Part shown: positions 31,796 to 40,219 of the stretch, one piece after another | Layout of the letters: each line of letters starts with the position of its first letter | How positions within the stretch are numbered: the first letter of the stretch is position 1 | Assembly (NCBI GenBank): GCA_040902585.1 | Contig: JBBDXA010000038.1 | Coordinates: 1-47,715, forward strand | Reading direction: 5' to 3' | Source of the DNA: JBBDXA01 sp040902585 | Lineage (GTDB): Bacteria; Planctomycetota; Phycisphaerae; Phycisphaerales; Phycisphaeraceae | Length of the DNA: 47,715 bases | Made by a program: the position numbers and the translations under genes | The notes under the pieces: generated by a model | Told to the model about the DNA's origin: nothing | What the model saw: the letters and a program-made list of their open reading frames with translations, nothing else | The model's database searches: none

Positions 31796-31829
31796 GGCTC
31801 ACAGCTCAGTGCTCAGGGCTCAGGGCTCT
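31796..31829. repeat. Heptanucleotide array (right arm, inverted) after the four-helix-bundle gene
   Basis: Read on the minus strand the units are GAGCCCT, GAGCCCT, GAGCACT, GAGCTGT and GAGCC. It begins 13 bp after the stop codon of the four-helix-bundle gene and ends about 20 bp before the fliF start. Confidence 0.85.
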
Positions 31830-31848
31830 TCGGCATGGAGGCCGAGAC

Positions 31849-33483
31849 ATGGTTTTTCTGACGCGGTATTGGACACAGATTCGCGTGCAGCTTGGACAGA
31901 TGTCCGCGAATACGAAGTGGCTCATCGGCGCGCTGGCGGTCATCGTGCTGCTGGCGGGCTATCTCGTGATGCTGCTCGTCGCCGAGCCGGAGTACGTGCC
32001 GGTCACTTCCTTCGCCGGCGATCGCCAGGCTGAAGTGGTGGCCATGCTCCAGCAGCGCGGCATCGATGTGCGCGCCGACAACGGACAAATCCTCGTCCCC
32101 TACAGCCAGCACCTGGACGCCATCGCCGCCATCGAAGCGGGCGGCATGATGGCCGCGGACACTTCCAAAGCTTTCGATGACATGATCCTCACCGCCTCGC
32201 CCTGGGACACCAGCGCGAAGACCTCGATGGCCTTCCTCCAGGCCAAGCAGAAATTCCTCGGGCAGGTCGTGGCGAAAATGAAAGGCGTTCGCGCCGCTGA
32301 CGTCGTCATCTCCATGCCGCAGCAGAACGGCTTCGGCCGCACCTTCGTCAAGCCCAGCGCATCAGTCAACGTCGTCATGCAGGGCGGCGCAGGCATGAAC
32401 CGTGACCTTGTCGATGCCATCGCCAGTCTCGTCGGCGGCGCGGTGGCGGAGATGTCGCCGATGGATGTCGTCGTCATCGACGCGGCCGGCGGCAAGGCTC
32501 ATCGCGTGTCCGATCCGGAAGAGCTTTCGTCCGATCAGCAGATGGCGCACATGCTGCAACTGGAAAGTCACGTACGCCAGAAGATCTCCGACCTGTTGCG
32601 ATACATCCCCAACGTGATCGTGGCTGTCGCCGTGCGAACGGATGCGACGCAGCGTGCGGAGATCGATAAGTACACGTACAACGAATCGCCTGCCGTGAAG
32701 AAGGAGCGATCCAAGACATCGGAAACCACCGACGCCCGCAGCGGCGGCGAAGCGGGTGCCCGTTCCAACACCGGCGCGGACATCGTTGCCGGTGCCAAGA
32801 CCGGCGGCTCCAGCAAGACCGAAGAGATCGAAACAGAGTTCGACACGCTGCCCCTGACCCAGCGCGAACGCATCAAGAAGATCGGCCAGACGCAGCAGGA
32901 AGTAAACGTCACGGTCAACGTGCCGCGCACTTACTTTGTCGGCCTGTTCAACCACGGCAAGCCCGCCGACGCGCCTGAACCGGATGACGCGAGCCTTCAG
33001 CAACTCGTTGATCTTCACCTGGCGGAGATCAAGAAGCAGGTTGAGCCGCTCATTCGCAGCGAAGTCGCGCCGGGATCGGTGACGGTTCACATGATCCGCG
33101 ACATGAGCGCGGTGCTGGCGATGCAGTCGGGCGCGGCCAACGGCGCGATCGGCACCTTCGTCAGCGGGCCCTGGATGCAGCCTGCGGTGCTTGGTGTGCT
33201 GGGCCTGTTCAGCATCGGGCTGGTGTTTCACCTGATGCGAAAGTCGAGCAAGGTAGCCGCCATGCCCACGGCTGAGGAACTGGCCGGCATTCCCCCGCGG
33301 ATCACCACCGAGGAATTGCTCATCGGCGAAGCGGGCGAGCACGAACAGGCCATGATGGGTCTCGAACTGGCGGAAGAGGAAATGCACAGCCGCAAGGTCG
33401 CTCAGCAGATCGACGAGCTTGTTTCCGAGCATCCGCAGGAGGCGGCCACGCTCTTCAAACGATGGGTGCGGGCGGAGGAATGA
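31849..33483 (+). CDS. fliF: Flagellar MS-ring protein FliF
   Basis: A 544-residue protein with two membrane segments, WLIGALAVIVLLAGYLVMLLV (about 24-44) and LGVLGLFSIGLVFHLM (about 445-460), enclosing the periplasmic ring-building domains (YVPVTSFAGDRQAEVVAMLQQRGIDVRADNG and the YscJ/FliF region with KMKGVRAADVVISMP). A low-complexity Gly/Ser/Thr-rich stretch (about residues 285-325) lies in the usual disordered loop. The C-terminal tail VAQQIDELVSEHPQEAATLFKRWVRAEE is the FliG-binding segment. The start ATG at 31849 is preceded by GGAGGCCGAGAC, a good Shine-Dalgarno. The protein forms the MS-ring on which rod, export apparatus and C-ring assemble. Confidence 0.95.
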   Translation: MVFLTRYWTQIRVQLGQMSANTKWLIGALAVIVLLAGYLVMLLVAEPEYVPVTSFAGDRQAEVVAMLQQRGIDVRADNGQILVPYSQHLDAIAAIEAGGMMAADTSKAFDDMILTASPWDTSAKTSMAFLQAKQKFLGQVVAKMKGVRAADVVISMPQQNGFGRTFVKPSASVNVVMQGGAGMNRDLVDAIASLVGGAVAEMSPMDVVVIDAAGGKAHRVSDPEELSSDQQMAHMLQLESHVRQKISDLLRYIPNVIVAVAVRTDATQRAEIDKYTYNESPAVKKERSKTSETTDARSGGEAGARSNTGADIVAGAKTGGSSKTEEIETEFDTLPLTQRERIKKIGQTQQEVNVTVNVPRTYFVGLFNHGKPADAPEPDDASLQQLVDLHLAEIKKQVEPLIRSEVAPGSVTVHMIRDMSAVLAMQSGAANGAIGTFVSGPWMQPAVLGVLGLFSIGLVFHLMRKSSKVAAMPTAEELAGIPPRITTEELLIGEAGEHEQAMMGLELAEEEMHSRKVAQQIDELVSEHPQEAATLFKRWVRAEE

Positions 33484-33533
33484 TCTTTGTCGCTGCGTTT
33501 GAATCGTTCGCAACCGGGCCGGAGTAACACAAC

Positions 33534-34568
33534 ATGCCTCGCCTGATGGGCAAACTCAATCCTGATGATGTACTCACCGGCCTGACCAAGGCTGCGGTGT
33601 TATTGCTCTCGATCGACCAGGCCTCCGCCGCGGCACTGCTGCGCGAGCTGGATTCTAAAACGGTCGAGGAAGTCACGCGTGAACTCGCCGGACTCGGCGA
33701 GGTGCCGGTCATCATTCGCAATCGTGTGCTCGGCGAGTTTTACGAACAGGCGGCTGCGCAGGCGTGGGTCAACGAAGGCGGCCTCGACTACGCCCGCAGT
33801 CTGCTGGGCAAGAGCCTGGACCCGAAGGAAGCCGACCGCATCCTTCAGCAGATCATGCAGCAGGTGCGCAAGACGCCGTTCGCTTTTCTTCAGAAGGCGG
33901 AGACGGAAAACCTGTTGACGTTTATTCAGGATGAACATCCACAGACGATCGCGCTGATCGTTTCGCACCTGCCGTATCACAAGGCTTCAGAAATTCTCGC
34001 GGGGCTTCCCGGGCCCAAACAGATCGAAGTCGTCAAGCGCGTCGCAAACATGGAACAGACGAACCCGGAAGTCATCGCCGAGGTCGAGCGCGGCCTGGAA
34101 GCGAGGCTCTCCAATCTTCTCACGCAATCGTTCGAGAAGATCGGCGGGGTGGATACGGTGGCTGAGGTGCTCAACCTCGTCGATCGCACCACCGAGAAGG
34201 GCATTATGGAAGGCCTCGAGGCCGAGTCGCCCGAGCTGGTCGAGCAGATTCGCCGACTGATGTTCGTCTTCGAAGATATCAAGCTTGTGGATGACAAGGG
34301 CATCCAGGCGGTGATGAAGGAAGTGGATAACGACGAACTCGCGCTGGCGCTGAAGACGGCGAGCGAACCCCTGAAGCAGAAGATCTTCGGCAACATGTCC
34401 GCCCGCGCGGCGGAGATGATCAAGGAAGACATGGATTACATGGGCCCGGTGCGCGTTTCGGATGTCGAATCGGCGCAGCAGCGAATCGTCGACATCGTGC
34501 GACGGCTCGAAGACGCGGGCGAGATCATCATCAGCGGCCGCGGCGGCGCGGGTGAGATGGTGGTGTAG
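33534..34568 (+). CDS. fliG: Flagellar motor switch protein FliG
   Basis: A 344-residue C-ring protein. The N-terminal FliF-binding domain begins LTGLTKAAVLLLSIDQASAAALLREL. The middle domain has the EHPQ motif (IQDEHPQTIALIVSHLPYHKASEIL), which binds FliM in known motors. The C-terminal torque helix is DNDELALALKTASEPLKQKIFGNMSARAAEMIKEDMDYMGPVRVSDVESAQQ, with the charged residues that interact with MotA. Length is normal. The EHPQ motif implies a FliM somewhere in the genome, although fliM is not in its expected place in this locus. A heptamer element follows the stop codon. Confidence 0.95.
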   Translation: MPRLMGKLNPDDVLTGLTKAAVLLLSIDQASAAALLRELDSKTVEEVTRELAGLGEVPVIIRNRVLGEFYEQAAAQAWVNEGGLDYARSLLGKSLDPKEADRILQQIMQQVRKTPFAFLQKAETENLLTFIQDEHPQTIALIVSHLPYHKASEILAGLPGPKQIEVVKRVANMEQTNPEVIAEVERGLEARLSNLLTQSFEKIGGVDTVAEVLNLVDRTTEKGIMEGLEAESPELVEQIRRLMFVFEDIKLVDDKGIQAVMKEVDNDELALALKTASEPLKQKIFGNMSARAAEMIKEDMDYMGPVRVSDVESAQQRIVDIVRRLEDAGEIIISGRGGAGEMVV

Positions 34569-34689
34569 GAAAGCTATGAGCTTGGAGCCTTAAGCCCTGA
34601 GCCAGCGGCCTGCCCGGAACCTGTTTCTGCACTTCGTTCATGGATACGCATCGTGCACAATGCTCATAGCTCATAGCTCATAGCTCAAA
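34568..34689. repeat. Heptanucleotide repeat element, GAGCNNN type, between fliG and fliH
   Basis: The left array (34572-34603; GAGCTTG, GAGCCTT, then diverged units) and a highly regular right arm (GCTCATA repeated three times, 34662-34686) enclose about 58 bp. The right arm ends with AAAA directly before the fliH ATG, with no Shine-Dalgarno. Confidence 0.85.
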
Positions 34690-34690
34690 A

Positions 34691-35443
34691 ATGGCTGTCA
34701 TCAAGAACCAACTTGCTCCCAATTATCTTCGCGACGCGATCGTTCTGGACATGGGCGATCTGCGGCGACAGGCGGATCGTCTGCGCGAGGCGGCTCAGCA
34801 GCAGGCGGATCAGATCATCGCTGATGCGCAAGCGAAGGCGGCATTGGTTGCCAAACAATCGCGCGCTGATGCGGAGAAGGCCGGCCATGATCAAGGCCTG
34901 CTCAAGGGCACCGAAGAAGGCCTCAAGAAGGGCCACGCCGAGGCGCTGGCCAGGAGCGATGCACAGTTGAAGCAGATTCAGAACGCCTGGCTCGAAGCGG
35001 CTGCGGGTTGGAGCGCTCAGCGCGAGCAGGCCGAGCGCGACGCCCGCCAGACGATTCTGCGCCTGGGCCTGATCTTCGCCGAGAAGGTGGTGCAGCGCGT
35101 GGTGCAGGTGGATTCGGAAGTGATCGTCGATCAGCTTGCCGAGGCGATCTGTTATGTACTGCGTCCGACGGATGTGACGGTGCGCATCAACCCGGCGGAT
35201 CGCGCTGCGGTCGATGAAGCGATGCCGCAATTGCTTAAGGGCCTCGCCCATCTGGAGCACGTGGAAGTCGCGGAAGATGACACGATCACCCGCGGCGGCT
35301 GCATGGTCGCCTACGGGCAGGGCCGCATCGATGCGACGGTTGACACGCAGATGCGAAGGCTGGTTGAGCTGATTATTCCTGATGGTAATGCGCCAACAGA
35401 TGATGTTGACGAACCCCCGCTCCCCCTGACTCCTGCCTCCTGA
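34691..35443 (+). CDS. fliH: Flagellar export apparatus stator protein FliH
   Basis: A 250-residue protein of the FliH/YscL type. The N-terminal half is a coiled coil rich in Ala, Gln and Glu (LRREAAQQQADQIIADAQAKAALVAKQ-like stretch), containing the GxxxG-like KAGHDQGLLKGTEEGLKKGHAEAL segment typical of FliH. The C-terminal domain includes LRLGLIFAEKVVQRVVQVDSEVIVDQLAEAICYVL and GGCMVAYGQGRIDATVDTQMRRLVELI. FliH dimers regulate the ATPase FliI. The final residues, PLPLTPAS, are encoded by a CTGACTC-type heptamer array, so the C-terminus has been shaped by the repeat. The start abuts a heptamer arm. Confidence 0.92.
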   Translation: MAVIKNQLAPNYLRDAIVLDMGDLRRQADRLREAAQQQADQIIADAQAKAALVAKQSRADAEKAGHDQGLLKGTEEGLKKGHAEALARSDAQLKQIQNAWLEAAAGWSAQREQAERDARQTILRLGLIFAEKVVQRVVQVDSEVIVDQLAEAICYVLRPTDVTVRINPADRAAVDEAMPQLLKGLAHLEHVEVAEDDTITRGGCMVAYGQGRIDATVDTQMRRLVELIIPDGNAPTDDVDEPPLPLTPAS

Positions 35444-35455
35444 CTCCTGCCCTCT
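35425..35455. repeat. Heptanucleotide array, CTG(A/C)CTC type, across the fliH-fliI junction
   Basis: CTGACTC, CTGCCTC, CTGACTC and CTGCCCT follow each other from 35426 on. The first two units are translated as the end of FliH, and the array then runs to within 8 bp of the fliI ATG at 35463. Confidence 0.82.
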
Positions 35456-35462
35456 TCCTCCC

Positions 35463-36851
35463 ATGTCACTCCTCGACCAGCAACTCGACACCCTCGCCGA
35501 CGCCGCCACCATCGAGCTCTCCGGCACCGTGCTGGAAGCGCGCGGCTTGGCGGTACGCGTGGTTGACCTGCCCGCGCCGGTCGGTGCTTCGGTCACCATC
35601 GACAGTCGCATTGGCTCGCAGCATCACAGGCTCGAAGGCGAAGTCGTGGGTTTTGATCGCAACGAAACGGTCGTCATGCCTTTGGGACCGATGGCCGGCG
35701 TTCGCCGTGGTGATCGTGTGACGGCAGGGCAGTTCCGTCAGTTTGTGCGCGTCGGGTTCAAGCTGCTGGGCCGCGTGGTGGACGCGATGGGTCGGCCGAT
35801 CGATGGCAAGGGGCCGATCGATGACACGGTGTCCTGGTCGCTCACGCCTTCGCCGGTGGATCCGATGGATCGCCCGCCGATCGATCAGCCGCTGGCGACA
35901 GGTGTCCGCGCGATTGACGCCATGCTCAGCGTCGGACAAGGCCAGCGACTTGGCATCTTCGCATCGCCCGGCCTCGGTAAGAGCACGCTGCTTTCCATGA
36001 TGGCGCGGCATACCTCGGCGGATGTCACGGTCATCGGCCTCGTCGGCGAGCGCGGCCGCGAAGTGCGCGACTTCATCGATGAACAACTCGGCGAAGAAGG
36101 CATGAAGCGGAGCGTCGTGGTCTGCGCCACCAGCGATGAACCCGCACTGCTTCGCATCCGCGCGGCGGTCGTGGCAACCGCCGTCGCCGAGTACTTTCGC
36201 GATCAGGGCCTGAACGTCCTCCTGCTGATGGATTCGGTGACACGTTTGTGTCAGGCGCAGCGTCAGGTAGGTCTCGCAGCCGGTGAGCCGCCTGCGACGC
36301 GCGGCTTTCCGCCGAGTGTCTTTTCACTGTTGCCCACGGTGCTCGAACGCTGCGGGCGTACCAGCAAGGGATCGATCACCGGCTTCTTTGCCGTGCTGGT
36401 CGAAGGCGATGAAGTGACGGACCCGATCTCCGATGCCGCCCGCGGCATCCTTGATGGTCACGTGCAACTCAGTCACGCGCTGGCGAACCGCAATCACTGG
36501 CCCGCCATCAATGTACTCACTTCGATCAGTCGTGTTGCTGACTCGGTGACGACGCCCGACCATCAGGCAGCGCGGCGGGAAGTGATCAAGATGCTCAGCG
36601 CCTACCGCGATGTGGAGGATCTACTCAACATCGGCGCGTACCCGGCAGGCAGCAACCCGGACTTCGACATGGCGATCGCCTGCAAGCCCGCCATCGATCA
36701 GCTACTTCAGCAGGCAAGAAGCGAAGCCAAGGGCAAAGCGAACTTCGATCACGCGAAGCGGCTGCTGATCGCCCTGACGAACTCGATCGCGGAAGCGAAG
36801 AAGAGCATGGCGAAGCAGACGCAGGCCAGGCCGGCGGGGCCGCGCGGGTGA
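35463..36851 (+). CDS. fliI: Flagellum-specific ATPase FliI
   Basis: A 462-residue F1-type ATPase that drives or regulates flagellar protein export. Walker A is ASPGLGKST (residues 167-175), differing from the usual GSGVGKST but keeping Gly-Lys-Ser/Thr. Walker B is NVLLLMDSVTR, and the FliI motif GERGREVRDFIDE is present, as is the conserved GEPPATRGFPPSVFSLLPTVLERCGR. The N-terminal beta-barrel (about 1-100) has the typical GxV...VxDLPAPVGASV pattern. No heptamer hairpin separates it from fliH, only the CTGACTC array. It forms the export complex with FliH and FliJ. Confidence 0.96.
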   Translation: MSLLDQQLDTLADAATIELSGTVLEARGLAVRVVDLPAPVGASVTIDSRIGSQHHRLEGEVVGFDRNETVVMPLGPMAGVRRGDRVTAGQFRQFVRVGFKLLGRVVDAMGRPIDGKGPIDDTVSWSLTPSPVDPMDRPPIDQPLATGVRAIDAMLSVGQGQRLGIFASPGLGKSTLLSMMARHTSADVTVIGLVGERGREVRDFIDEQLGEEGMKRSVVVCATSDEPALLRIRAAVVATAVAEYFRDQGLNVLLLMDSVTRLCQAQRQVGLAAGEPPATRGFPPSVFSLLPTVLERCGRTSKGSITGFFAVLVEGDEVTDPISDAARGILDGHVQLSHALANRNHWPAINVLTSISRVADSVTTPDHQAARREVIKMLSAYRDVEDLLNIGAYPAGSNPDFDMAIACKPAIDQLLQQARSEAKGKANFDHAKRLLIALTNSIAEAKKSMAKQTQARPAGPRG

Positions 36852-36876
36852 TGAATGGCCGCTGGATGAATTGATT

Positions 36877-36897
36877 CCCCTCCCTGGGAGGGAGGGG
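36877..36897. repeat. Short palindrome related to family F, between fliI and fliJ
   Basis: CCCCTCCCT, GGG and AGGGAGGGG form a near-perfect 21-bp palindrome in the 143-bp fliI-fliJ gap. It shares its core with the larger element at 46611-46768. It could terminate the upstream transcript before the sigma-54 promoter at 36940. Confidence 0.7.
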
Positions 36898-36939
36898 AGT
36901 AAGAGGAAACGTCCGAATAAGTTGACGAAACCGCGCTCG

Positions 36940-36956
36940 AGGCACCGATGTTGCAA
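36940..36956 (+). promoter_or_regulatory. Sigma-54 (-24/-12) promoter candidate for fliJ operon
   Basis: AGGCACCGATGTTGCAA has the GGCAC and TTGCA elements of the consensus with exact GG-N10-GC spacing. It is the closest match in the window. Initiation is expected near 36965, 30 bp upstream of fliJ, in one of the few real gaps of the cluster. Confidence 0.7.
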
Positions 36957-36994
36957 TAGGGAGATTCGTTCCGCTCGCCGCAGGAGATTTAACC

Positions 36995-37477
36995 ATGGCC
37001 AAGTTCGTCTTCAACCTCGAGCCGGTCCTTCAACAGCGACGCCTGGCTGAAGACCAGTGCCAGCGTGATCTTGCGAAGGTGACGCGCGAGCGCATGATCC
37101 TGCTGGATCAACTGCGACAAATGCAGACCACGATCGTGACTTCCAAGCGTGACCTGCGTGATGGGCTCATCGGGCAGGTGGATATGGACCGCGTCGGCAA
37201 CTTCGCCCGTTTCAGCGGACAGACCACTGCCCGGGCCCATCAACTGGTCACGCGCATTGCGGCGCTGGAAAAACAAGTTGAATCATCCCGTGCCCGATTG
37301 ATTGATGCCGCCAAGGCGCGCAAGGCGATCGAACGCCTGCGCGAGCTGCAATTCCAGAAATGGAAGCAGCAGCAGGACCGTCGCGAATCAGCCATGCTCG
37401 ATGAAATCGGCGTCGGCGCTTTCGCCTTTCACCTCATGACCCAACCTCCCTCGCCCACCAGCGGCGACGCAGCCTGA
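36995..37477 (+). CDS. fliJ: Flagellar export protein FliJ
   Basis: A 160-residue, almost entirely coiled-coil protein: FNLEPVLQQRRLAEDQCQRDLAKVTRERMILLDQLRQMQTTI and a second long helix LVTRIAALEKQVESSRARLIDAAKARKAIERLRELQFQKWKQQQDRRESAMLDEIG. This antiparallel hairpin is the FliJ fold, which inserts into the FliI hexamer and links it to the export gate. GGAGATTT lies just before the ATG. It is the first gene after the sigma-54 promoter candidate at 36940 and lies 11 bp from the next gene. Confidence 0.88.
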   Translation: MAKFVFNLEPVLQQRRLAEDQCQRDLAKVTRERMILLDQLRQMQTTIVTSKRDLRDGLIGQVDMDRVGNFARFSGQTTARAHQLVTRIAALEKQVESSRARLIDAAKARKAIERLRELQFQKWKQQQDRRESAMLDEIGVGAFAFHLMTQPPSPTSGDAA

Positions 37478-37488
37478 TGGATTAGACC

Positions 37489-38214
37489 ATGCGAACCTTC
37501 TGGACCATTCTCACCTTCGTGCTCCTCATCAACGCCCTCGCCGTGGGCGGTTTCATTGCCTGGCTCAACGGCACGGACCGTCTGAGCCACGATCGCATGA
37601 CGCAGCTTGTCGGCCTGTTCTCCTCAACGATCGAAGAAGAAAAAGCGGAGAAGGAAGCCGCAGAGGCGACAAAGCTGAAGGAAGAAACCGACCAGCGCGA
37701 GGTGGCCCGATTGCAGAGAATTGCCGAGGGCCCCGCACAAGTTGCGCAGCAGATTGCGGAAGATCAGGAGAAGAACGAAGTTGCCTTGCAGCGATACGAG
37801 CGATTGAAGCGTGATATCGAAGACCTTCGCCGGTCCAACGAACTGGCACGTCGATTGCTCGAAGAAGGGCGTGCCAAGCTCGACGCGGAGCGACTGGCCT
37901 TTGAGCAGATTCTGGAGAAGGAACGCAAGCGCCGTGAAGATGAAGACTTCAAGCAGGCGGTGAAGATGTACGAATCGCTCAGGGCCAAACAGGTCAAGGA
38001 GCTGTTCAGCCAGTTGATGTCGCAGGGACGCTTCGATGACGTCCTGCAATATCTGGGGGCGATGCAGCTTCGCAAAGCGGCGGCCGTGATCTCGGAGTTC
38101 AAGGAACCTCCCGAAGCGGCGCAGGCGGCAGACCTGATCCAGCGATTGCGCGAGCGTGGCGTGGACATGCTGAGCCCGGACAAGCTCAGCGCCGCCGCGG
38201 ACAACGCCCCATGA
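37489..38214 (+). CDS. MotE-like membrane-anchored coiled-coil protein (MgtE_N-like C-terminus)
   Basis: A 241-residue protein. One N-terminal membrane segment (FWTILTFVLLINALAVGGFIAWL, about 4-26) is followed by a long coiled coil rich in Glu, Lys and Arg (about 45-155). The C-terminal 80 residues, AVKMYESLRAKQVKELFSQLMSQGRFDDVLQYLGAMQLRKAAAVISEF, resemble the MgtE N-terminal/MotE module. In other bacteria genes for such proteins often stand between fliJ and fliK, as here; MotE was first described as a chaperone for a motility protein, but a general role is not settled. The stop overlaps the fliK start (ATGA), so translational coupling is likely. Confidence 0.75.
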   Translation: MRTFWTILTFVLLINALAVGGFIAWLNGTDRLSHDRMTQLVGLFSSTIEEEKAEKEAAEATKLKEETDQREVARLQRIAEGPAQVAQQIAEDQEKNEVALQRYERLKRDIEDLRRSNELARRLLEEGRAKLDAERLAFEQILEKERKRREDEDFKQAVKMYESLRAKQVKELFSQLMSQGRFDDVLQYLGAMQLRKAAAVISEFKEPPEAAQAADLIQRLRERGVDMLSPDKLSAAADNAP

Positions 38215-39701
38215 ACCTTCAAGCTCGAACGCTGATCACTTCCCTCCAAGACCCGGCTCAGGCCAGGCCCACTCCAAAACCCAACGAACGCAACACCGCG
38301 GAACCACCGCTTTCCTTTGACAAGGCGTTCAGCGCTGCGCGTGAAGTGCGCTCGCAGCCGGCGCGCGAAGCGATTGCGAAACGTGATCTTCACGAGTCGC
38401 TGCGATCCAACGAATCGCGTCAGACCTCGCCGCGCGATGAAGGCCGTGATGAAGCAGCGGCGGCGGTCGAGCCGCGCGATCGTTCAGCGGAGAAGCCTGA
38501 GCGGGCGGAGCGCGCCGAGCGTCCGCAGCGTCCCGAAAGGCCTGAAAAGAAGGGTGAAACGGATGTCGATACTGGCGAGGTGATCTCGCAAGATGCTGAT
38601 CCTGCTGTCGCAGCGGTGCCAGTTGAGACGGACAAAGCACAGGTGAATCCCGGTGCGGACCAAGAGCAGCAGGCTGGCGCGGTGGAGGTTGTCGCAACAG
38701 GGGAAGCGATCGCTGCGCCCGTGGCTGTTCCCATTGAGTTGACACCAACCCAACCGCAGGTGCAGCCGCAGCAGGTTGCTGAAGCGCAGGTTGCATCGCA
38801 GACGGTCGAGGCACCGGCCGCGGCGACGACAGCGCCCGTTGTCGAAGTTGCCTCGCAGCCACAAGTCGCGGCGCAGGTCGTTGAGAGCACGAAGGCCGCT
38901 CCAACGGCGCACACATCGGATCGACCTGTCATGACCGCTGAGACGAAGGGGACGAGCGCTGCATTTGCCGAAGAAGGTGAGCCTTCGGTGCAGGCGACGA
39001 CGACCACGTCACAGGCCGTCGTTTCCGTTGGCGGTCAAGGCGGAGCCGCGAATCGAAACCATTCTTCCTTTCAGCAGCCGACGGGTGAATCCGTGAAGAC
39101 GGTTGCGGCCACTGCAAGCACAGCGAGTGATTCTTCTGCGCCCGCGCCCTCTGCTACTGCGCCTTCCACGCACACCGGCGCTGCTCCGACGGCGAAGGCG
39201 GATGCCGCGCCCGGTCAGACCGCAGCCGCGCAATTCTCGCCGGTGCCGGAGCAGAATGTGCGCGATGACGTGAACGTCGGTCGCGTGGTGCGCGGGCTTC
39301 AGTCGGCGGTGAATCAGCGTGGCGGCTCGGTCACGCTGCGACTGACGCCCCCGGAGCTTGGGGCTGTGCGCATTGAACTGATGGTGAAAGACGGCGTGGT
39401 CAACGCCCGGTTCACCGCCCAGCACGAGTCGGTACGCAACTTGCTCATGGACCAGATGGGCCACCTGCGTACCGCGCTGGACCGCCAGGGCCTGACTGTA
39501 GAGAAGATCGAAGTGCAGACCAACAGTTCATCACAAGGTTCCGCGCAGCAGGGCCAGCAAGACGGCGCGAACCACGACGGCCGCAGCGCCCAGCAGTACG
39601 CCCGAAGGCAAGGCGGCGAAGGCCGGTGGACTGGCCAGCAGCATGGCGACGGCAATGACACGACCGAATTCGATCAAGCTCTTGCGGGGAGCAACCGCTA
39701 G
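38211..39701 (+). CDS. fliK: Flagellar hook-length control protein FliK
   Basis: A 496-residue protein. The first 330 residues are low-complexity (runs of Pro, Ala, Gln, Glu, Val and Thr), as expected for the ruler part of FliK. The C-terminal Flg_hook domain is recognisable at about residues 360-440: RGGSVTLRLTPPELGAVRIELMVKDGVVNARFTAQHESVRNLLMDQMGHLRTALDRQGLTVEKIEV. It measures hook length and switches export specificity by contacting FlhB. The start overlaps the MotE-like gene by 4 bp. Behind the stop a mixed heptamer array runs up to flgD. Confidence 0.9.
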   Translation: MNLQARTLITSLQDPAQARPTPKPNERNTAEPPLSFDKAFSAAREVRSQPAREAIAKRDLHESLRSNESRQTSPRDEGRDEAAAAVEPRDRSAEKPERAERAERPQRPERPEKKGETDVDTGEVISQDADPAVAAVPVETDKAQVNPGADQEQQAGAVEVVATGEAIAAPVAVPIELTPTQPQVQPQQVAEAQVASQTVEAPAAATTAPVVEVASQPQVAAQVVESTKAAPTAHTSDRPVMTAETKGTSAAFAEEGEPSVQATTTTSQAVVSVGGQGGAANRNHSSFQQPTGESVKTVAATASTASDSSAPAPSATAPSTHTGAAPTAKADAAPGQTAAAQFSPVPEQNVRDDVNVGRVVRGLQSAVNQRGGSVTLRLTPPELGAVRIELMVKDGVVNARFTAQHESVRNLLMDQMGHLRTALDRQGLTVEKIEVQTNSSSQGSAQQGQQDGANHDGRSAQQYARRQGGEGRWTGQQHGDGNDTTEFDQALAGSNR

Positions 39702-39785
39702 GCACTAACCACTAGCCACTAGCTTGCAATCATTGACTCCTGACCCCTGACCCCTGACCCCTGCCCCCTGCCCCCTGACCCCTGG
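39700..39785. repeat. Heptanucleotide arrays of two types between fliK and flgD
   Basis: First a CTAGGCA/CTAACCA/CTAGCCA array (39699-39724), then CTGACTC-like and seven CTGACCC/CTGCCCC units in perfect 7-bp register (39736-39785), ending 6 bp before the flgD ATG. The two array types differ in sequence but share the period. No inverted arm is present. Confidence 0.85.
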
Positions 39786-39790
39786 ACACC

Positions 39791-40219
39791 ATGGCAACAC
39801 CCGCAATCAACTCCGCAGCATCAGCGATTGGTGGACAGGCGAGCGCCGCAGGCGGCGGCTTTGCCGCATTGAGTTCGACTGACTTCATCAAGGTCCTGCT
39901 GACGGAACTGAGCAATCAGGATCCGTTTCAGCCTCAGGATTCGGGCGCGCTATTGGAGCAACTGAGCAGTCTGCGAAATATCGAGAGTCAGCTTTCCCTT
40001 CAGAAGGGCCTTGAAAGTCTCGTACTTCAAAACGGCGTGACCTCGGCGGCGGGGCTCATCGGCAAGGATGTGGAAGGCCTCGATGCGAACAACGATTCGA
40101 TCAGCGGCGTGGTCGCCAGCGTGCGCGTCGAAAGAGGCAAGGCGGTCCTTGAATTGTCCAGCGGTAAATCGCTGGCGATCGATCGCGTGACTTCGATCTC
40201 TCAGCCCACAGGTGCATGA
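39791..40219 (+). CDS. flgD: Flagellar hook assembly (capping) protein FlgD, short form
   Basis: A 142-residue protein with the conserved FlgD N-terminal core: LSSTDFIKVLLTELSNQDPFQPQDSGALLEQLSSLRNIESQLSLQKGLESL. A single short beta domain follows (LIGKDVEGLDANNDSISGVVASVRVERGKAVLELSSGKSLAIDRVTSI). Many FlgD proteins are about 220-230 residues with two beta domains; this one lacks the second. FlgD caps the growing hook and is needed for FlgE assembly. The start follows a CTGACCC array, with only TGGAC as a weak Shine-Dalgarno. The stop overlaps the start of the next gene (ATGATGA). Confidence 0.92.
   Translation: MATPAINSAASAIGGQASAAGGGFAALSSTDFIKVLLTELSNQDPFQPQDSGALLEQLSSLRNIESQLSLQKGLESLVLQNGVTSAAGLIGKDVEGLDANNDSISGVVASVRVERGKAVLELSSGKSLAIDRVTSISQPTGA

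Noticed and set aside
39736..39785. Possible CRISPR array upstream of flgD
   Set aside because: The units are 7 bp long with no unique spacers, and no cas genes are nearby.
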